From: Trissonchulus latispiculum
Taxonomy: Eukaryota; Nematoda; Enoplea; Enoplida; Ironidae
Reading direction: 5' to 3'
DNA: 64,000 nt
NCBI GenBank assembly: GCA_030248195.1
Contig: JASAND010006629.1
Location: forward strand, 1 to 64,000
In this document: positions 1 to 13,200 of the stretch, one piece after another
Layout: every line of letters starts with the position of its first letter
How positions within the stretch are numbered: the first letter of the stretch is position 1
Translations under genes and position numbers: made by a program
Notes under the pieces: generated by a model
Databases searched by the model: none
What the model was told of the DNA's origin: nothing
Seen by the model: the letters and a program-made list of their open reading frames with translations, nothing else

Positions 1-675
1 GACTACAGAAATTAATTCTTTGAATTACAGAAAAAATTTCAAAATTGTTGAGTCCAGGAAATGCTCATGGGGATTCTTTTTCTTTGAAGAAAAGAAATTT
101 GGGGGGAGGGAAACAAAAATTCCATAAAAGTGGCGGGGGAAAAAAAGAAAGCAAAATTTTTACTGAAAATATGAACAACAATTGCGCTACATTTTCCCTG
201 CACAGATAGAGTAATTGAAGTTGGTTTTTTAGTTTGGCTTTTAGCACAAAAATAAGGCAGATTTAGCGGAGAAATAGGACAACATTGATTGAGGAAGAAT
301 GAATCTTTTGAAAATTTTGAGTTTTTGTACTCCGAATTTTTTGCATGGCAAAATTTAGTACCAAAAAGGGATTTCAGTGATTTTTTTGCCATAGTTTACG
401 GCCTCCCTAACGACATTAAGCTTAGGACCACTGATCACCAAAACGATAATGGTTTCATGCAGTAACGTACAACAGCAAATAACTTTTTACATTTTATGAT
501 AGCAGCAAGTAAAAATATAAAAACAAAAACAGCTGTGTTAATCAGTAAAAACCGATAGACACGTGATTAGAAGATCAACATCAATATTTCGTTGGAAAGA
601 AATCAACCAGTAAGCATTGGCATCAGTTTTTAAACAAGTAGCAAAATACACACCAGTATACAGCATAATACATAA

Positions 676-1043
676 CAGGATATTTTTAGTGGATTTTTTC
701 CGGGCGGGGGCTTTCCGGGACTCCCTCCTGTACCATGGGGAGATTTTGTGAAAATGAGCCAAAAAATGGTAACTTTTGGCGTATTTTGCATAGTGAAACG
801 CAAAAAGTGCTCAAAAATGCCAGGATTTAAGCCTAAAATAGCTATTTTTACGAAAAAATCTACGAAATCTTTTACGAAAATATTTGAAAATTAGCCTATT
901 TTTGGCAAACATTTGGGCCTCCAAAAAAATCCCGGGGGGGGAAGCAAAAATCCGGGAGGGGCGATTTCGGGGGGGGGAAAGGCATTTTCGGGGAAGGAAA
1001 GTCAAATTTCGGGGGGGGACCCCTTTCCTGTAAAAATACCCTG
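676..1043. mobile_element. G-tract MITE with CAGG...CCTG ends
   Basis: Ends are CAGGATATTTTTA at the left and TAAAAATACCCTG at the right, an inverted pair with one mismatch. It is flanked by direct repeats: CATAA if the CAG belongs to the element, CATAACAG if it does not. The interior has several runs of 7-9 G in one strand and no coding potential. It lies just downstream of the SUGT1 stop codon. Superfamily is undetermined. Confidence 0.6.
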
Positions 1044-1180
1044 CATAACAGTCTCAGTATACAAAACAAGTTGACTCAAGCGGTTCAAATTATAGTTGGA
1101 ATCAAAGTTTCAGCTAAAAATTCTTCAAGTTAGACATGCAATTAGTGTATAGAAAAAAGTTATGCACCTTTTGATAGTTA

Positions 1181-1283
1181 TTAATCATATTTTTTCCATT
1201 CCATGCATTCGGGCGGTTTACACTCCACAGGCTTGTCGCCAACCTCTGCCCAATTGGTCTGAACACGGTTCCCTGGATTCCGT
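1181..1283 (-). CDS. SUGT1: SUGT1 exon 7 (SGS C-terminus) with two apparent 1-base deletions
   Basis: Acceptor TACAG, stop TAA at 1183-1181. Exon 6 ends at phase 0, so this exon should start in frame: it gives T-E-S-R and then goes out of frame and hits a stop. Read one base off, it gives [20 protein letters not shown] then EWKKYD, the normal SGT1 end. The family sequence here is x-ES-x-GTV-x-x-TNW. One extra G in the AGGGA run and one extra C in TTCAG would give exactly that. Two homopolymer deletions therefore explain the break. Confidence 0.85.
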
Positions 1284-4200
1284 CTGTAAAAAATAATCAA
1301 AAACAAATATACAAGTAAATAAGTAAATGAAATAGTACAAGGAATAGGACAAACCTGGGAAGCCACAACTCCAAAGATACACAATTTAAATTTCTACACA
1401 TTCCCTTTTTGAGTGCGCGCGCAAAACGCGTCAAGTCAAATAATTACCGCTAAACTGGAAATTTTCAGAAATTGGATTTCAAATAAGTATATATACTCTT
1501 GACAAAACGCTCTTGGAATCATTCTGAGAAAGTAGTAAAATTTATCACCAGCTATCTGGGCTTATTCTAGGGATTTTTTCTTGGGGGGGCTCTCTGGGGG
1601 GGCCCCTCGGGGGGCGAGTCATTTTTGGGGGGGGGGGCCGAAAATTTTTCTAAATTTCAAAAACATGCTAAAAATAGCGATGTTTTTATAGTAATCCCAA
1701 AAAAGTTCATTCTTAGTGCAAAAATAGCGCTTAAATAGGCAAAAATCGACTAAAAATCTCCGGCGAAGCCGGAAAATTTTTGAAAATTTGGCCTTCTGAG
1801 CTATTTTTTCAGGGCTACAGTTGGTACCAAAAGGGGCACCCACTTTTTTGGGGGGGGGGCGTTTTTTTAGGGGGAACGATTTTTGGGGGGGAAGGGTGTT
1901 TATGGGGGCCCCCCCCCCCCCCCAGTAGAATAAGCCCAGGCTATTGACACCAATTGTTGCAAGCCCTAACTTTGAATGTCTTTTCTTTAAGGACAGTGTT
2001 AAATTTTACTACAACATAACAACAGGAGTCTAACAGCTGCAACAATACACAGAAAAGGACGCATCTTTGTGGTATTCTAACTTTTTTATGACAAAAAATA
2101 CCACTTACAAAGGATTTAACCATGGCTTTTTTGACATTATCATCGGCATCGGCATAGATCTTTTGGAACAGACTATTCACAGCCGCGTCGCCCTCCAACT
2201 TTTCAGCCTCATCCTCTTTATTAGCCTAAAATTAGAACAACAGGAAATTGACGAAAATAAAGACAAATTAGCTTGAAAATAAATCAATACTAATTGTGTG
2301 CATTTGTTAAAATATTTCTGAAATAATTTTTAAGGAAAGTAGGTCCATGAAAACTAATGTTGACAGCTTAAAAGAAGGTCAAAGCAGAGAGCAAAAGCTG
2401 TGAAAATGTCAAGGAACGAAAAGCCAACACAAAAATGCTTTGACAGGTCATTCAAATGCCTAAAACTATGGCTGGAGGTTTGAGAAATTTATCACCAAGA
2501 TCAAATTGTACGTCGATTGTTGCTTACTTGCTTTGATAAAAATTCAAACAAAACATCTAAACTATCCATTTCAAAGCTTTTTATTGGTTCACTGCAACCC
2601 AAATTCGATTTCTACAATACCGGTGTTTTAGCTTAACGATAAGTTTGAAAAGAATATACTCATGACAGCTTAAACTCCGCTTAATCCAATTCTATTTCAT
2701 GAAACTACAACGTTTACCTCATTTGCTGGGTGAAATTTTTCCATAACATGAACGCTAATTTCAACAAAATTTTTAGTTACTTCCTAAATTTGCAAAATCT
2801 TCAATGTTTTGGAAAAACATTAACATAATTATGCCACCGAATTGCACCAAAAAATATAATTTCCAGTTAAATTCCCTCCTACCAATTCCATTTCCAGAAA
2901 AAGAGGAAATTGACAGGGACGCGCGAACGCAATCCCGCACTCAAAAATGAAACGGTTGACCTACTCCAGTTTGGAGTAGCCATAGAGTTCAGCCCAACCA
3001 GAGTGCAGGGGTTAGGCCTCCCCCTAGGAGTGCAGTCTTGCTGATCACTGCAAAACTCCCCCGCCAAGTAAGTTTATCAGCACTACGCTTTCACACCTAT
3101 CAACGCCAGTTGTTGCATCACTCCATCAGGTTTCATCAAAATAACAGTGTCACAAGTATAGGCATTTTGTTGTGTTCAAAACAGCGTTTATTTGGGCAAA
3201 AATTAGACAGAAAACGGCACAAATTAAGTTCTGTACAGTCTAAAACTCTTTGAGTGGAAAATATTATATAGTGCCTTTCCCCTTTATAAAAGGAGAAGTA
3301 TATAGAAGAGAAGCAAAGATTTCTCCCCACTGAAGAATCTTTACTTTAATGAAACCTAGCCTGTTGATGCTGCAAATAAAATGGGGTCAAACACCCAATA
3401 TCTAGTTTCATTGCTAGCTAAAAAAACTAAGTATTTTTCAGTTGCATACAACACGTCAAGCCTTCAAACTACCACAATCATCAACAAAACGTTGGTTAAA
3501 ATTGTGGATTGCTCTAACAACACTTAGTGTTAAATAACATACATCTTAATAATGGCGAAAAATGATAATAGGGGGTGGGGGGGGGGGGTTCAGAAATCTA
3601 AAGCAAGTCTCGAAATGAACTACAGAATAAATTATTCAAAAATGCCTTTTCAAGATGATAGAAAAATTAAAGAATTATTATTTTCCACGCCAGACAGAAG
3701 GTCAAAGTGAGGGCAACTTTTACAAGAATGTAACAAGGTGCTGACATAATATACTCAAATTTGAAATATCAAGAAAATGCCTGAAACAGACTCCTGGAGA
3801 AAGTAAAAACGGGCAAAAAAGAGGATTCCATTGCATTAAAAACTAAAAGCAATGGTAAGTGTTTCAAAATTAAAAAACAATTATGCTGGAATTTTAACGA
3901 AAGTTTCGCTATTTTAGCGTCAAACAACACCTAAAATTAGTCATTTTTAGCGGTTTTTGGCAATTTTTACACAAAAACGTAAAAACTTGCAAATTTTTTT
4001 CAAAAATATGCCCCCCACATATGGTGAGCCCCCCCCCCGAGGCGGGGGGGGGCAACTTTGAGCCCCCCTCCATAAATTTTGGCCTAAAAATAAGCCAGTA
4101 CAACACAGTTCAAATAAGCAAAAAAGCCTTATGATATGACTGGTTCGTCTTTCTCAAACAAGTGAAGGGGAGAGTTCTCCGCTACCTCCCAGTAGCTGAA

Positions 4201-7200
4201 GAATATTTCTTAAAAATTGCAAAAACCCCAGTCTGGTAGCAACTGTGCTGGCTTATTCTTAGGCCAAAATCTAGGGGGGGGGGCGTTATGGGGGGTGGGG
4301 CTCGAACTGGTCCCCTTCACATGACTAAAACCGGAAGTGCACAATTTTTGAAAAGTTTTGCGAATTTGTGAAAATGCCAAAAAATCGCTTAATTTACGTG
4401 TTTTCTAAGCTAAAATAGCGAAAAATTAGTTAAAAATCCGGGAAAGCCGGAAAAATGTTTGAAGATTTAGGGTAAAAACGGGAACAATTTGGCTATTTTT
4501 CGGGTTACGGGGGGAGGTCGGAATTTACAGGGGGTGGCATTTTATGGAGGCGTATTATGGTGGATATCCGGATAACATCCGATTTGAGAAAAATAACCGG
4601 ACACCCGGATATCTATTTACATTTCCGACAAAATGATGAAAATTTGCAAATTTTGACAAACATTTTAACATTTTAAAAACATTTTTCAAAAATTTTCCTG
4701 AAAGTCTTTATGTTGAAGGGACACGCTGGGTGTCACTTTTGTAGTGGGGAAAGGGGGTGCTCCCCACCCATTTTTTCGCGGCCACCAAAAGTGTCATTTT
4801 TTGGCAGTTTCAATCCTTTTTTCAATTTTTAGCTATAATTTATGCAGTCACAAGCTCATTTTAAGCTTACAGACAGCGATATTTCTTTGCGTTTTTAGAA
4901 ACTCTACAAATGCCAATTTAGAGCAGGGCGGGAAGGAGCCAGTCCCTCTGGCAAAACATAACCCAGATAGATTCAGAAACCTGTATATACGTGGTATGTT
5001 ATGCACAGTTTGAAATAAAATTGTACGTATAATTTTAAATTGTACAATTTCAAATTGTACAGCAAATTTTGTACAGTTTCAAATTGTACAAGGCATGCTT
5101 GTACATTTATGTGTGTTTCTGGACTCTGGCACAAAAATGTGTGTAGAAAATTGTGATCATTTATATATCATTTATATATCATTTAATATTCGTTAGAGAC
5201 CCAGATTATTTTGCAGAATCCTAACGATGAGAGGAAAGTTCTGATAAAATTCAAATTTGGAAAAATCAGATGATGAGATTTCTGATGAGAAAATGTTCCT
5301 GGAGGAAAGAAATCCTTAGCATGCATTGTCTGGGAAAAAGCCCAAAAATCCGATTTTCAAACTTTTCAAAAGTTTAAATTTTATTAAACTTTTCCCCTCG
5401 TCACGAAGCTTCTGAAAATGTATGTTATACGTCTCTGATAAATAATCAATGCAATATATAAAGTGATCGCACTTTTCTACAAACATTTCTGTGCCAGAGT
5501 CTAGAAACACCTCGTAAAATGTACAAACATACCTTGTATAATTCGAAATTGCACAAAAATGACTGTACATAAAACTGGGGTTTTTACTGGGGGGAACGAC
5601 CCCCACTCGTTCCCCCCCCACTCACCCTAAGACGCCCATAAATTGCCAAATCTTTAGGATTTTTGGTCAAAATTTTCAAAAATGTTCCGGCGTTGCCGGA
5701 AATTTTTGGTCAAAAAACGTCTATTTTGGTGCCAATTGCCAAAACTTAATTTTTCAGCACCTTTAAGCTTAGCTATAACGGTACATGTAGAAAACAGGCT
5801 TTTTATACTGTTTTTGGCATTTTTAGCTCACTTTATTCCCCCCCACTTTTGAAGCTCCTCCCCCCACTAGTGGGGGGGCGTCCCCCCACTCTTCCCCACT
5901 TATTTTTTGCCTAGAAACCCCAGTAACATAATATACGTACACCTCCTAATACGTTACTAAAGTCCCGTTTAAGGTGGTGATTCCTTTTGGGCACACAGTG
6001 TTGGTTGACGGCTCAAACCAAGATGAAATTTGATGAAACTTTCCACATTAAGTTCATTTGGTGTTCTAACACCCTCCGCGCAATCCCGCTTCAAAATGTC
6101 GAGATTTCCGTTCAGGAAGGTTTTGCCAATTTTTTAGAGTTGAGCAGCAGCTGCATAGTTATGGCTATACTCAGTTGAAAGATCTCGTTGAGCCCTACAT
6201 TTTTGCTTTTGAAAGCAACTTTCTAGCTTTCTCTAGCTTGAGATATAGCCGATTTTCCTATTTTGGCGTTGAAAACTTGTAATGTTTGCAGAAATCAAAC
6301 AATCCAAGATTCCTTGAGCTACGCAAGCCGTAAAATTAAACTAAGGGTGTCAATTTGAAGTTCTCGTCGAGGCCGATCATTCGAAACATGATAATCTTCC
6401 AACTGCTATCCCGTGAGCTGATATCATAGAAAATGTAGTTTTTGCAAAAACATGACCAAATTTTTTCCAGCAATTGCGGAGCATTTACTATGCAAGCTAG
6501 AGGGTTGCCACTTTACTAGACATGTTTTACACAAAAATACCCAGGGACCCTTTTTTAGTTGCCCCGATTGATGCTTTGTATCTAAAGTGGCCGCTTGCCA
6601 AAGTTGGGAAAAGTAGGCAAACTCCACTTTGCGCAAACATTTTAGCTAATTTCTTCATAACGAAGAGTGACTTCATGATAATTAAAAAAGGGTCCCCAGC
6701 TAATAGTGTAATCGAATGATGTAGCCGATGCCTCACGAAAAAATTTACTTTGTCTGCAAAAAATCTGGAAAATTAAAATACTTCAAAAATGCAGTAAAAT
6801 AATTTCCAAGAACTAAAACTAGTTTCGTTGTATTCATTAGAAAGAGCATATGTTGAGCTCCATTATGATATAAAAATGGCTTCTTAACTCCAAGTAATGA
6901 ATGAGTAATAAAGGTTCAAAGTTGATGTCTCCAAAAGGAATCACCACCTTGAATGGGTTTGCTCCGTCCAGACTAAGTTCCCCGTTTTCGTAACCACAAA
7001 AACTCTAAAGAAGCATAATCTGCAACCTAACCAACCTCCTGAGCAATCTTATCCCAATCACGAGGGCCTCGCGTACTCGAAGTGGGATACTTCTTCACCG
7101 GTGCATCGTTGCTATCAGAGGTCCCTGCAATACCACAATTTTCAAAAATGAGATATAAACAAACAAATGCAACTGGATACAGCACAACAAAAGCCTGGAA

Positions 7201-10200
7201 TGTAACAAATGAAATTATCAGTTGTAATACGTTAGCCGGCCGCAGTATACGTATCCACATTGTGATTGTGATATCCCCCACCCCCATACATTTTTATCTC
7301 CAAAGTTTTCCATAGAATGCTAATTTGCATACCAGTAGAGCCAGCTGCAGATATGGGCTTGGCATCAAACGGGACACCTTCACCCTCCAGCTCTGACCAA
7401 CGTAGGCCTTCCTGTTTTCGCAGCTTCACCTCAATCTAAAAGACAAATAAATAACGAAAAAACAAAATCTACATAAATGAATGACAGTCAAAAGAAAACA
7501 TGTTCAGGAGGGGTTCTGTCTGTATTCAGAATTTGACCTGTACAGAAAGACTGGTGTAGAAGTGTGGACCCCAATCAACCAAGACTTAATAGTAAACTTG
7601 TCTGAAGTGTTTTTAAAATCTTGGATACTCCAGGCAGAATATACTAGCCAAAAACTACTACGTACTATTCCAGTTATCAAAGAACAATTAGCGTGGATCA
7701 AATTAAACTAAAGATCTATCCTCCATTTTAGGTATAAATTGTCCATAAACGAAATCCATCCAAAAACAAATTGCAAACCATCAACCTTAATATCTAGCTT
7801 TAATTGCTGAGGATTGCAACAAGCCTGCCTGGAGAACATCTATATATTACATTATCAGAGCACAGAAGAAGTGGCCCACCCAATAAAACGCCCATGGGCG
7901 TTTTGGGGGGAGGGTGGGCGCTTTTTTGGATTTCTCAATGCCCACTTTCATGGTTTTAAAAACTAAAAGTTTGTGAATAAAATTGTGACTGATTAAGCTT
8001 TTTGAAGGCGCAGAATCATGTTCTTTCGGTAGGCATGTGAGCACTGGCACTTGTCGAGTAGCTTGTCGTTCGTAGAAATGTATGGAATCCATCAAAAATT
8101 GGCAAAGCAGAATCTACCTAATTACAAGACGGTTTCCAAAATATAGCCCATGGGCGTTTTTTCGGGGGATGAGTGTTTTTGGATTACAAAAATTAAATCC
8201 GAAATTTCCGAATCCGAAAAAACGCCCATGGGCCACAGTTTGGCATAATACGGTAACCAAATGCATACCTTGGAGGGGGTCAGCTTGTAGGAACATTTTT
8301 CTGGAACAATAGTGTGAGCAAGATCCAGGTCCAGGCAATAGTCACTACCCGCCGACAGTTTTACACAAACTGACATCTGAACAGACAAAAAACTAAATAC
8401 AAACAACAACAAAAACCAATACCAAATTGTGGTAATCATCTTAAATTGGCTTCTGGTAGCCTAATTGCTTGAGAGTGTAAGACGGGGGGCTTGAGATTAG
8501 GATAAACATACATGCAGTATTTGTACATACGTACGAGTCAAAATTATGTCAAACTCAATACAAAGCTTAGAAAACTAATGAATAACGCTCTCTCCTGTTT
8601 CGGACTCTTCGCCCTAGTGACTGCAGGGCGGCAGGAACTTTTTCAATAACTTTCTATGATTAATGCTTGTATGCTTCCTGGATGGCATACTATGGTGAAA
8701 AATATCGTGAAAAATTAAAAAAAATCAAAAAATTTTGCAAATTCCCAATTTCGAAAAGTGTCGTCTGTTGTTGGCAGAGTATTGTATATCGAAAATATAA
8801 ATGAAACAAGTAGGAAAAATGCTCCTTGCAGTCGCATGAAAAATACAATATGAGCCAGAAGGACAGCATTCAATTCGGGAAAAGACAAGATTTAAAATGT
8901 ATAATATGAGCCAGCATTTACTTATGTAAAGGACAAGATTTAAAAGTTTAATATGAGCAGCTCCCTTTCTCGGGCTCATATTGACGCCTTGGGAACGATG
9001 TTGTGTACGCAACATAATCGATGCCAACGTATAAAATTAGAGTAAGTGTAAAAATAGACACTGCTCTGAGCCGCCCCCCCCCCCCCCCCAGGAGCCTGCA
9101 CAGAGTAACTTAACATGCTACTTAGACTATTGATAATATCACACTATTTACGTAATTACGTATTATATATTTACGCAACCATAATCTGGGGTATTTTTAC
9201 ACAAAGCACTTTTCAGCAAGTCCATTTTGTCGTTGTAGCCAGCATATATATACCATTAGCTAGCTGTCATATACCATTAGCTTCTGTCACAGATCTGGTG
9301 TATTCAATAAAGTATATATACATATATGTCTGACTGAATGCTCTATCAGAATCATATGAGCAAAACACGACGAAGATAGAGAGAAACCACTCCCTGCGGG
9401 CTGTCCGTGCGGCGTCAATATGAGCCCGAGAAAGGGAGCTGCTCACATTAAACTTTTAAATCTTGTCCTTTACATAAGTAAATGCTGGCTCATATTATAC
9501 ATTTTAAATCTTGTCTTTTCCCGAAATGAATGCTGTCCCTCTGGCTCATATTGTATTTTTCATGCGACTGCAAGGAGCATTTTTCCTACTTGTAATATTT
9601 CATTTTTGGGAATGAGGGAATGTGTAATGTGCTAATATGGTTTATTGACCATAACATTAACGCATACTGTTAAACTAAATGCTACCCCAGCAACTTGAAC
9701 CAGGAACTGGTTCACGGTTGAACCAGTTGAACCAGACGAGATACGGCGTCGACAATATGCTCATCGTGTTCAGCGACCCCGATTTACAATATAAGGGCAA
9801 GCTTTCAGGCAGTTTCAACTTGTCTATTTCAAGTTACAGAGCGTGCTGCGGCAGCAGCGCCGCAGCTCAGCACGATAGCAGCACCGCACAGCGACGAGGA
9901 TACTCTCATCGTGTTCAGCGACCCCGATTTACTATATAAGGGCGAGCTTTCAGGGAGTTTCAAATTGTCTATTTCAAGTTACAGAGCGTGCTGCGGCTGC
10001 AGCGCCGCAGCACAGCACGATAGCAGCACCGCACAGCGACGAGGATACTCTCATCGTGTTCAGCCACCCCGATTTACTATATAAGGGCGAGCTTTAAGGA
10101 AGTTTCAAATTGTCTATTTCAAGTTACAGAGCGTGCTGCGGCTGCAGCGCCGCAGCGCAGCATGATAGCAGCACCGCGCAGCGACGAGGATACTCTCATC

Positions 10201-13200
10201 GTGTTCAGCGACCCCGATTTACTATATAAGGGCAAGCTTTCAGGCAGTTTCAAATTGTCTATTTCAAGTTACAGGGCGTGCTGTACGGTGCTGCACCTGC
10301 AGCGCCGCAGCGCAGCACGATAGCAGCGCCGCACCGCGACGAGGATACTCTCATCGTGTTCAGCGACCCCGATTTACTATATAAGGGCAAGCTTTCAGGC
10401 AGTTACAACTTGTCTATTTCAAGTTACAGGGCGTGCTGCACGGTGCTGCACTTGTAGCGCCGCAACGCAGCACGGTGGCAGCACCGCACAGCGACGAGGA
10501 TACTCTCATCGTGTTCAGCGACCCCGATTTACTATATAAGGGCAAGCCTTCAGGCAGTTACAAGTTGTCTATTTCAAGTTACAGAGCGTGCTGCACGGTG
10601 CTGCACCTGCAGCGCCGCAGCGCAGTACGATAGCAGCGCCGCACAGCAACGAGGATACTCTCATCGTGTTCAGCGACCCCGATTTACTATATAAGGGCAA
10701 GCTTTCAGGCAGTTTCAAATTGTCTATTTCAAGTTACAGAGCGTGCTGTACGGTGCTGCACCTGCAGCGCCGCAGCGCAGCACGATAGCAGCGCCGCACA
10801 GCGACGAGGATACTCTCATCGTGTTCAGCGACCCTGATTTACTATATAAGGGCAAGCTTTCAGGCAGTTACATACAACTTGTCTATTGCAAGCTACAGGG
10901 CGTGCTGTACGGTGCTGCACCTGCAGTGTCGCTGCGGCTGCTGCATCGCAGTGCAGCGCAATAGCGGCACCACACGGAGAAGCAAACATGCCTATCGTGT
11001 TCAGCGACCCCGATTTACTATATATGGCTGCTCCAGAAAGGCCAAAAATAGTCGTTTTTAGCGACTTTTCCCCACTTTGACCCTGGGCGAGGAACCACGG
11101 GTGCCATGCAGCCCGAGGGTCACATCCGTCGGTTTCGGCGATATGCTCATCGTTTTCAGCGACCCCGATTTACTATATATGCGCACCACCAAATGGTCGA
11201 AAAACGCCATTTTAGACGACTTTTTGACAATTTTCTGTGTTGGGGCCTCGAAAAATTTCTAAGTCCAAACGCTTCGCGACCCTATGTTTGACAGTCTGTA
11301 AAAATCGCTAGGAGCCGAATTGGGCCAAAATAATCAATAGTGAACAGGTTCATGGTTTGGTTAACAAGATAATAATAGGCAAAGGTTGCCACCATACGAC
11401 ATGTGAAAAATCAGTGTGCTAGAAAATGTACCAAAAGCGTAAAGGAGAAACATTGGAGAAAAAAACCCCACTTAGAAAGTAGGTCTGAAAAGTGAAAATT
11501 TTCAAAGTTCATTTTTTCCGGGCAAGTTTGGTATCATTCGAAAGATCTTGGCCTGGACGAGATTTCGAAAATGTAAATATTAGCTCTTAATTCCTTACCG
11601 TTAATTAGTTATGCCTAATTAAGCATTTTGAAAACACGCAATGTACCTTTTTGGCTCATATTATGGGGCGCTCTCCGAGCTGCCCCATGATAAACAGTTA
11701 AATCACTCAACAATTCACGTCCTGGGTCATACCGACTTCTCAGAATAGTCAATCCTGACGTCGTCCTTGGCGACACCGCGCAGATGGATTGCCACAATCA
11801 CGTCTGACTCCGTCTGATACCATTCATATCTAAACCCGAACCAAAGGTCAGAAAAAACAATAAACAATAAATAACACAATATATATGCGCCAAAAATGCT
11901 CCTTTCTGGTTATAATACAGTATACAGACATCTGAGCTCTAAAAGCATTTCAATGGTGGATATTTTGCGCAAAAAACACACACACACACATATATACAAG
12001 TAACAAAAATGCTCCGCACAAAAGGGGATAATATGTGTGTTGGGCCTATGTCTGTCGTTTAAATTCCGGTTGAGAAAGCAAGTATATAAATCCGACACAG
12101 CAAGTTTGGGTGGGTGGTTCTATGGCGAAAGTTGTTCAGTTCGATGAGGGCCTTCATTTGACTCGAAATTTGACCACTTTTGAAAATTTTAATTTTTGAC
12201 CCAAAATCGCCTAAGTCCCCACCCCACCCCACCACAGCCCTCTACAGCCACTTTAGGTACGCACTTCTATGACAAAAGTTGCTCAGTTCGATGCGGGCTT
12301 TCATTTGGTACCAAATTTGACCACTTTTGAAAATTTTAATTTTTAACCAAAATCGCCTATATAAGTCCCCACCCCACCCCACCACAGCCCTCTACAGCCA
12401 CTTTAGGTACGCACTTCTATGACAAAAGTTGCTCAGTTCGATGCGGGCTTTCATTTGGTACCAAATTTGACCACTTTTGAAAATTTTAATTTTTGACACA
12501 AAATCGCCTAAGCCCTCACCCCACCCCACCACAGGCCTCTACAGCCACTTTGAGCATGCAATTCTATGACAAAAGTTGTTCAGCTCACTTAGGGCTTTCA
12601 TTTGGTACCAAATTTGACCACTTTTGAAAGTTTTAATTTTTGACCCAAAATCGCCTAAGTCCCCACCCCACCCCACCACAGCCACTTTGAGCATGCAATT
12701 CTATGACAAAAGTTGTTCAGCTCACTTAGGGCTTTCATTTGGTACCAAATTTGACCACTTTTGAAAGTTTTAATTTTTGACCCAAAATCGCCTAAGTCCC
12801 CACCCCACCCCACCACAGCCCTCTACAGCCACTTTAGGTACGCACTTCTATGACAAAAGTTGTTCAGCTCACTTAGGGCTTTCATTTGGTATATACCAAA
12901 TTTGACCACCTTTGAAAACTTTCATTTTTGACCGAAAATCGCCTAAGTCCCCACCTCACCAGGCCTCTACAGCCACTTTAGGTACGCACTTCTATGACAA
13001 AAGTTGATCAGTTCGATGCGGGCTTTCATTTGGTACCAAATTTGACCACTTTTGAAAATTTTAATTGTGACCCAAAATCGCCAAGTCCCCACCCCACCCC
13101 ACCCCACCACAGCCCTCTACAGCTACTTTAGGTAGGCACTTCTATGACAAAAGTTGCTCAGTTCGATGCGGGCTTTCATTTGGTACCAAATTTGACCACT

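Noticed and set aside
1291..2108. A 14-nt microexon (near 1366-1379, minus strand) to fix the SUGT1 frame
   Set aside because: It would restore phase but gives LWLP-like residues unlike the conserved xESxGTV, whereas two homopolymer deletions recover the family sequence exactly.
10433..10964. Repeated ~66-aa frames that look like a repeat protein
   Set aside because: Unit length (155 bp) is not divisible by 3, so the frame shifts and stops every unit; the DNA repeat is what is conserved.
9750..11215. Spliced-leader or 5S-type gene array
   Set aside because: No splice donor plus Sm site and no 5S internal boxes seen in the unit. Kept only as a TATA-bearing array.
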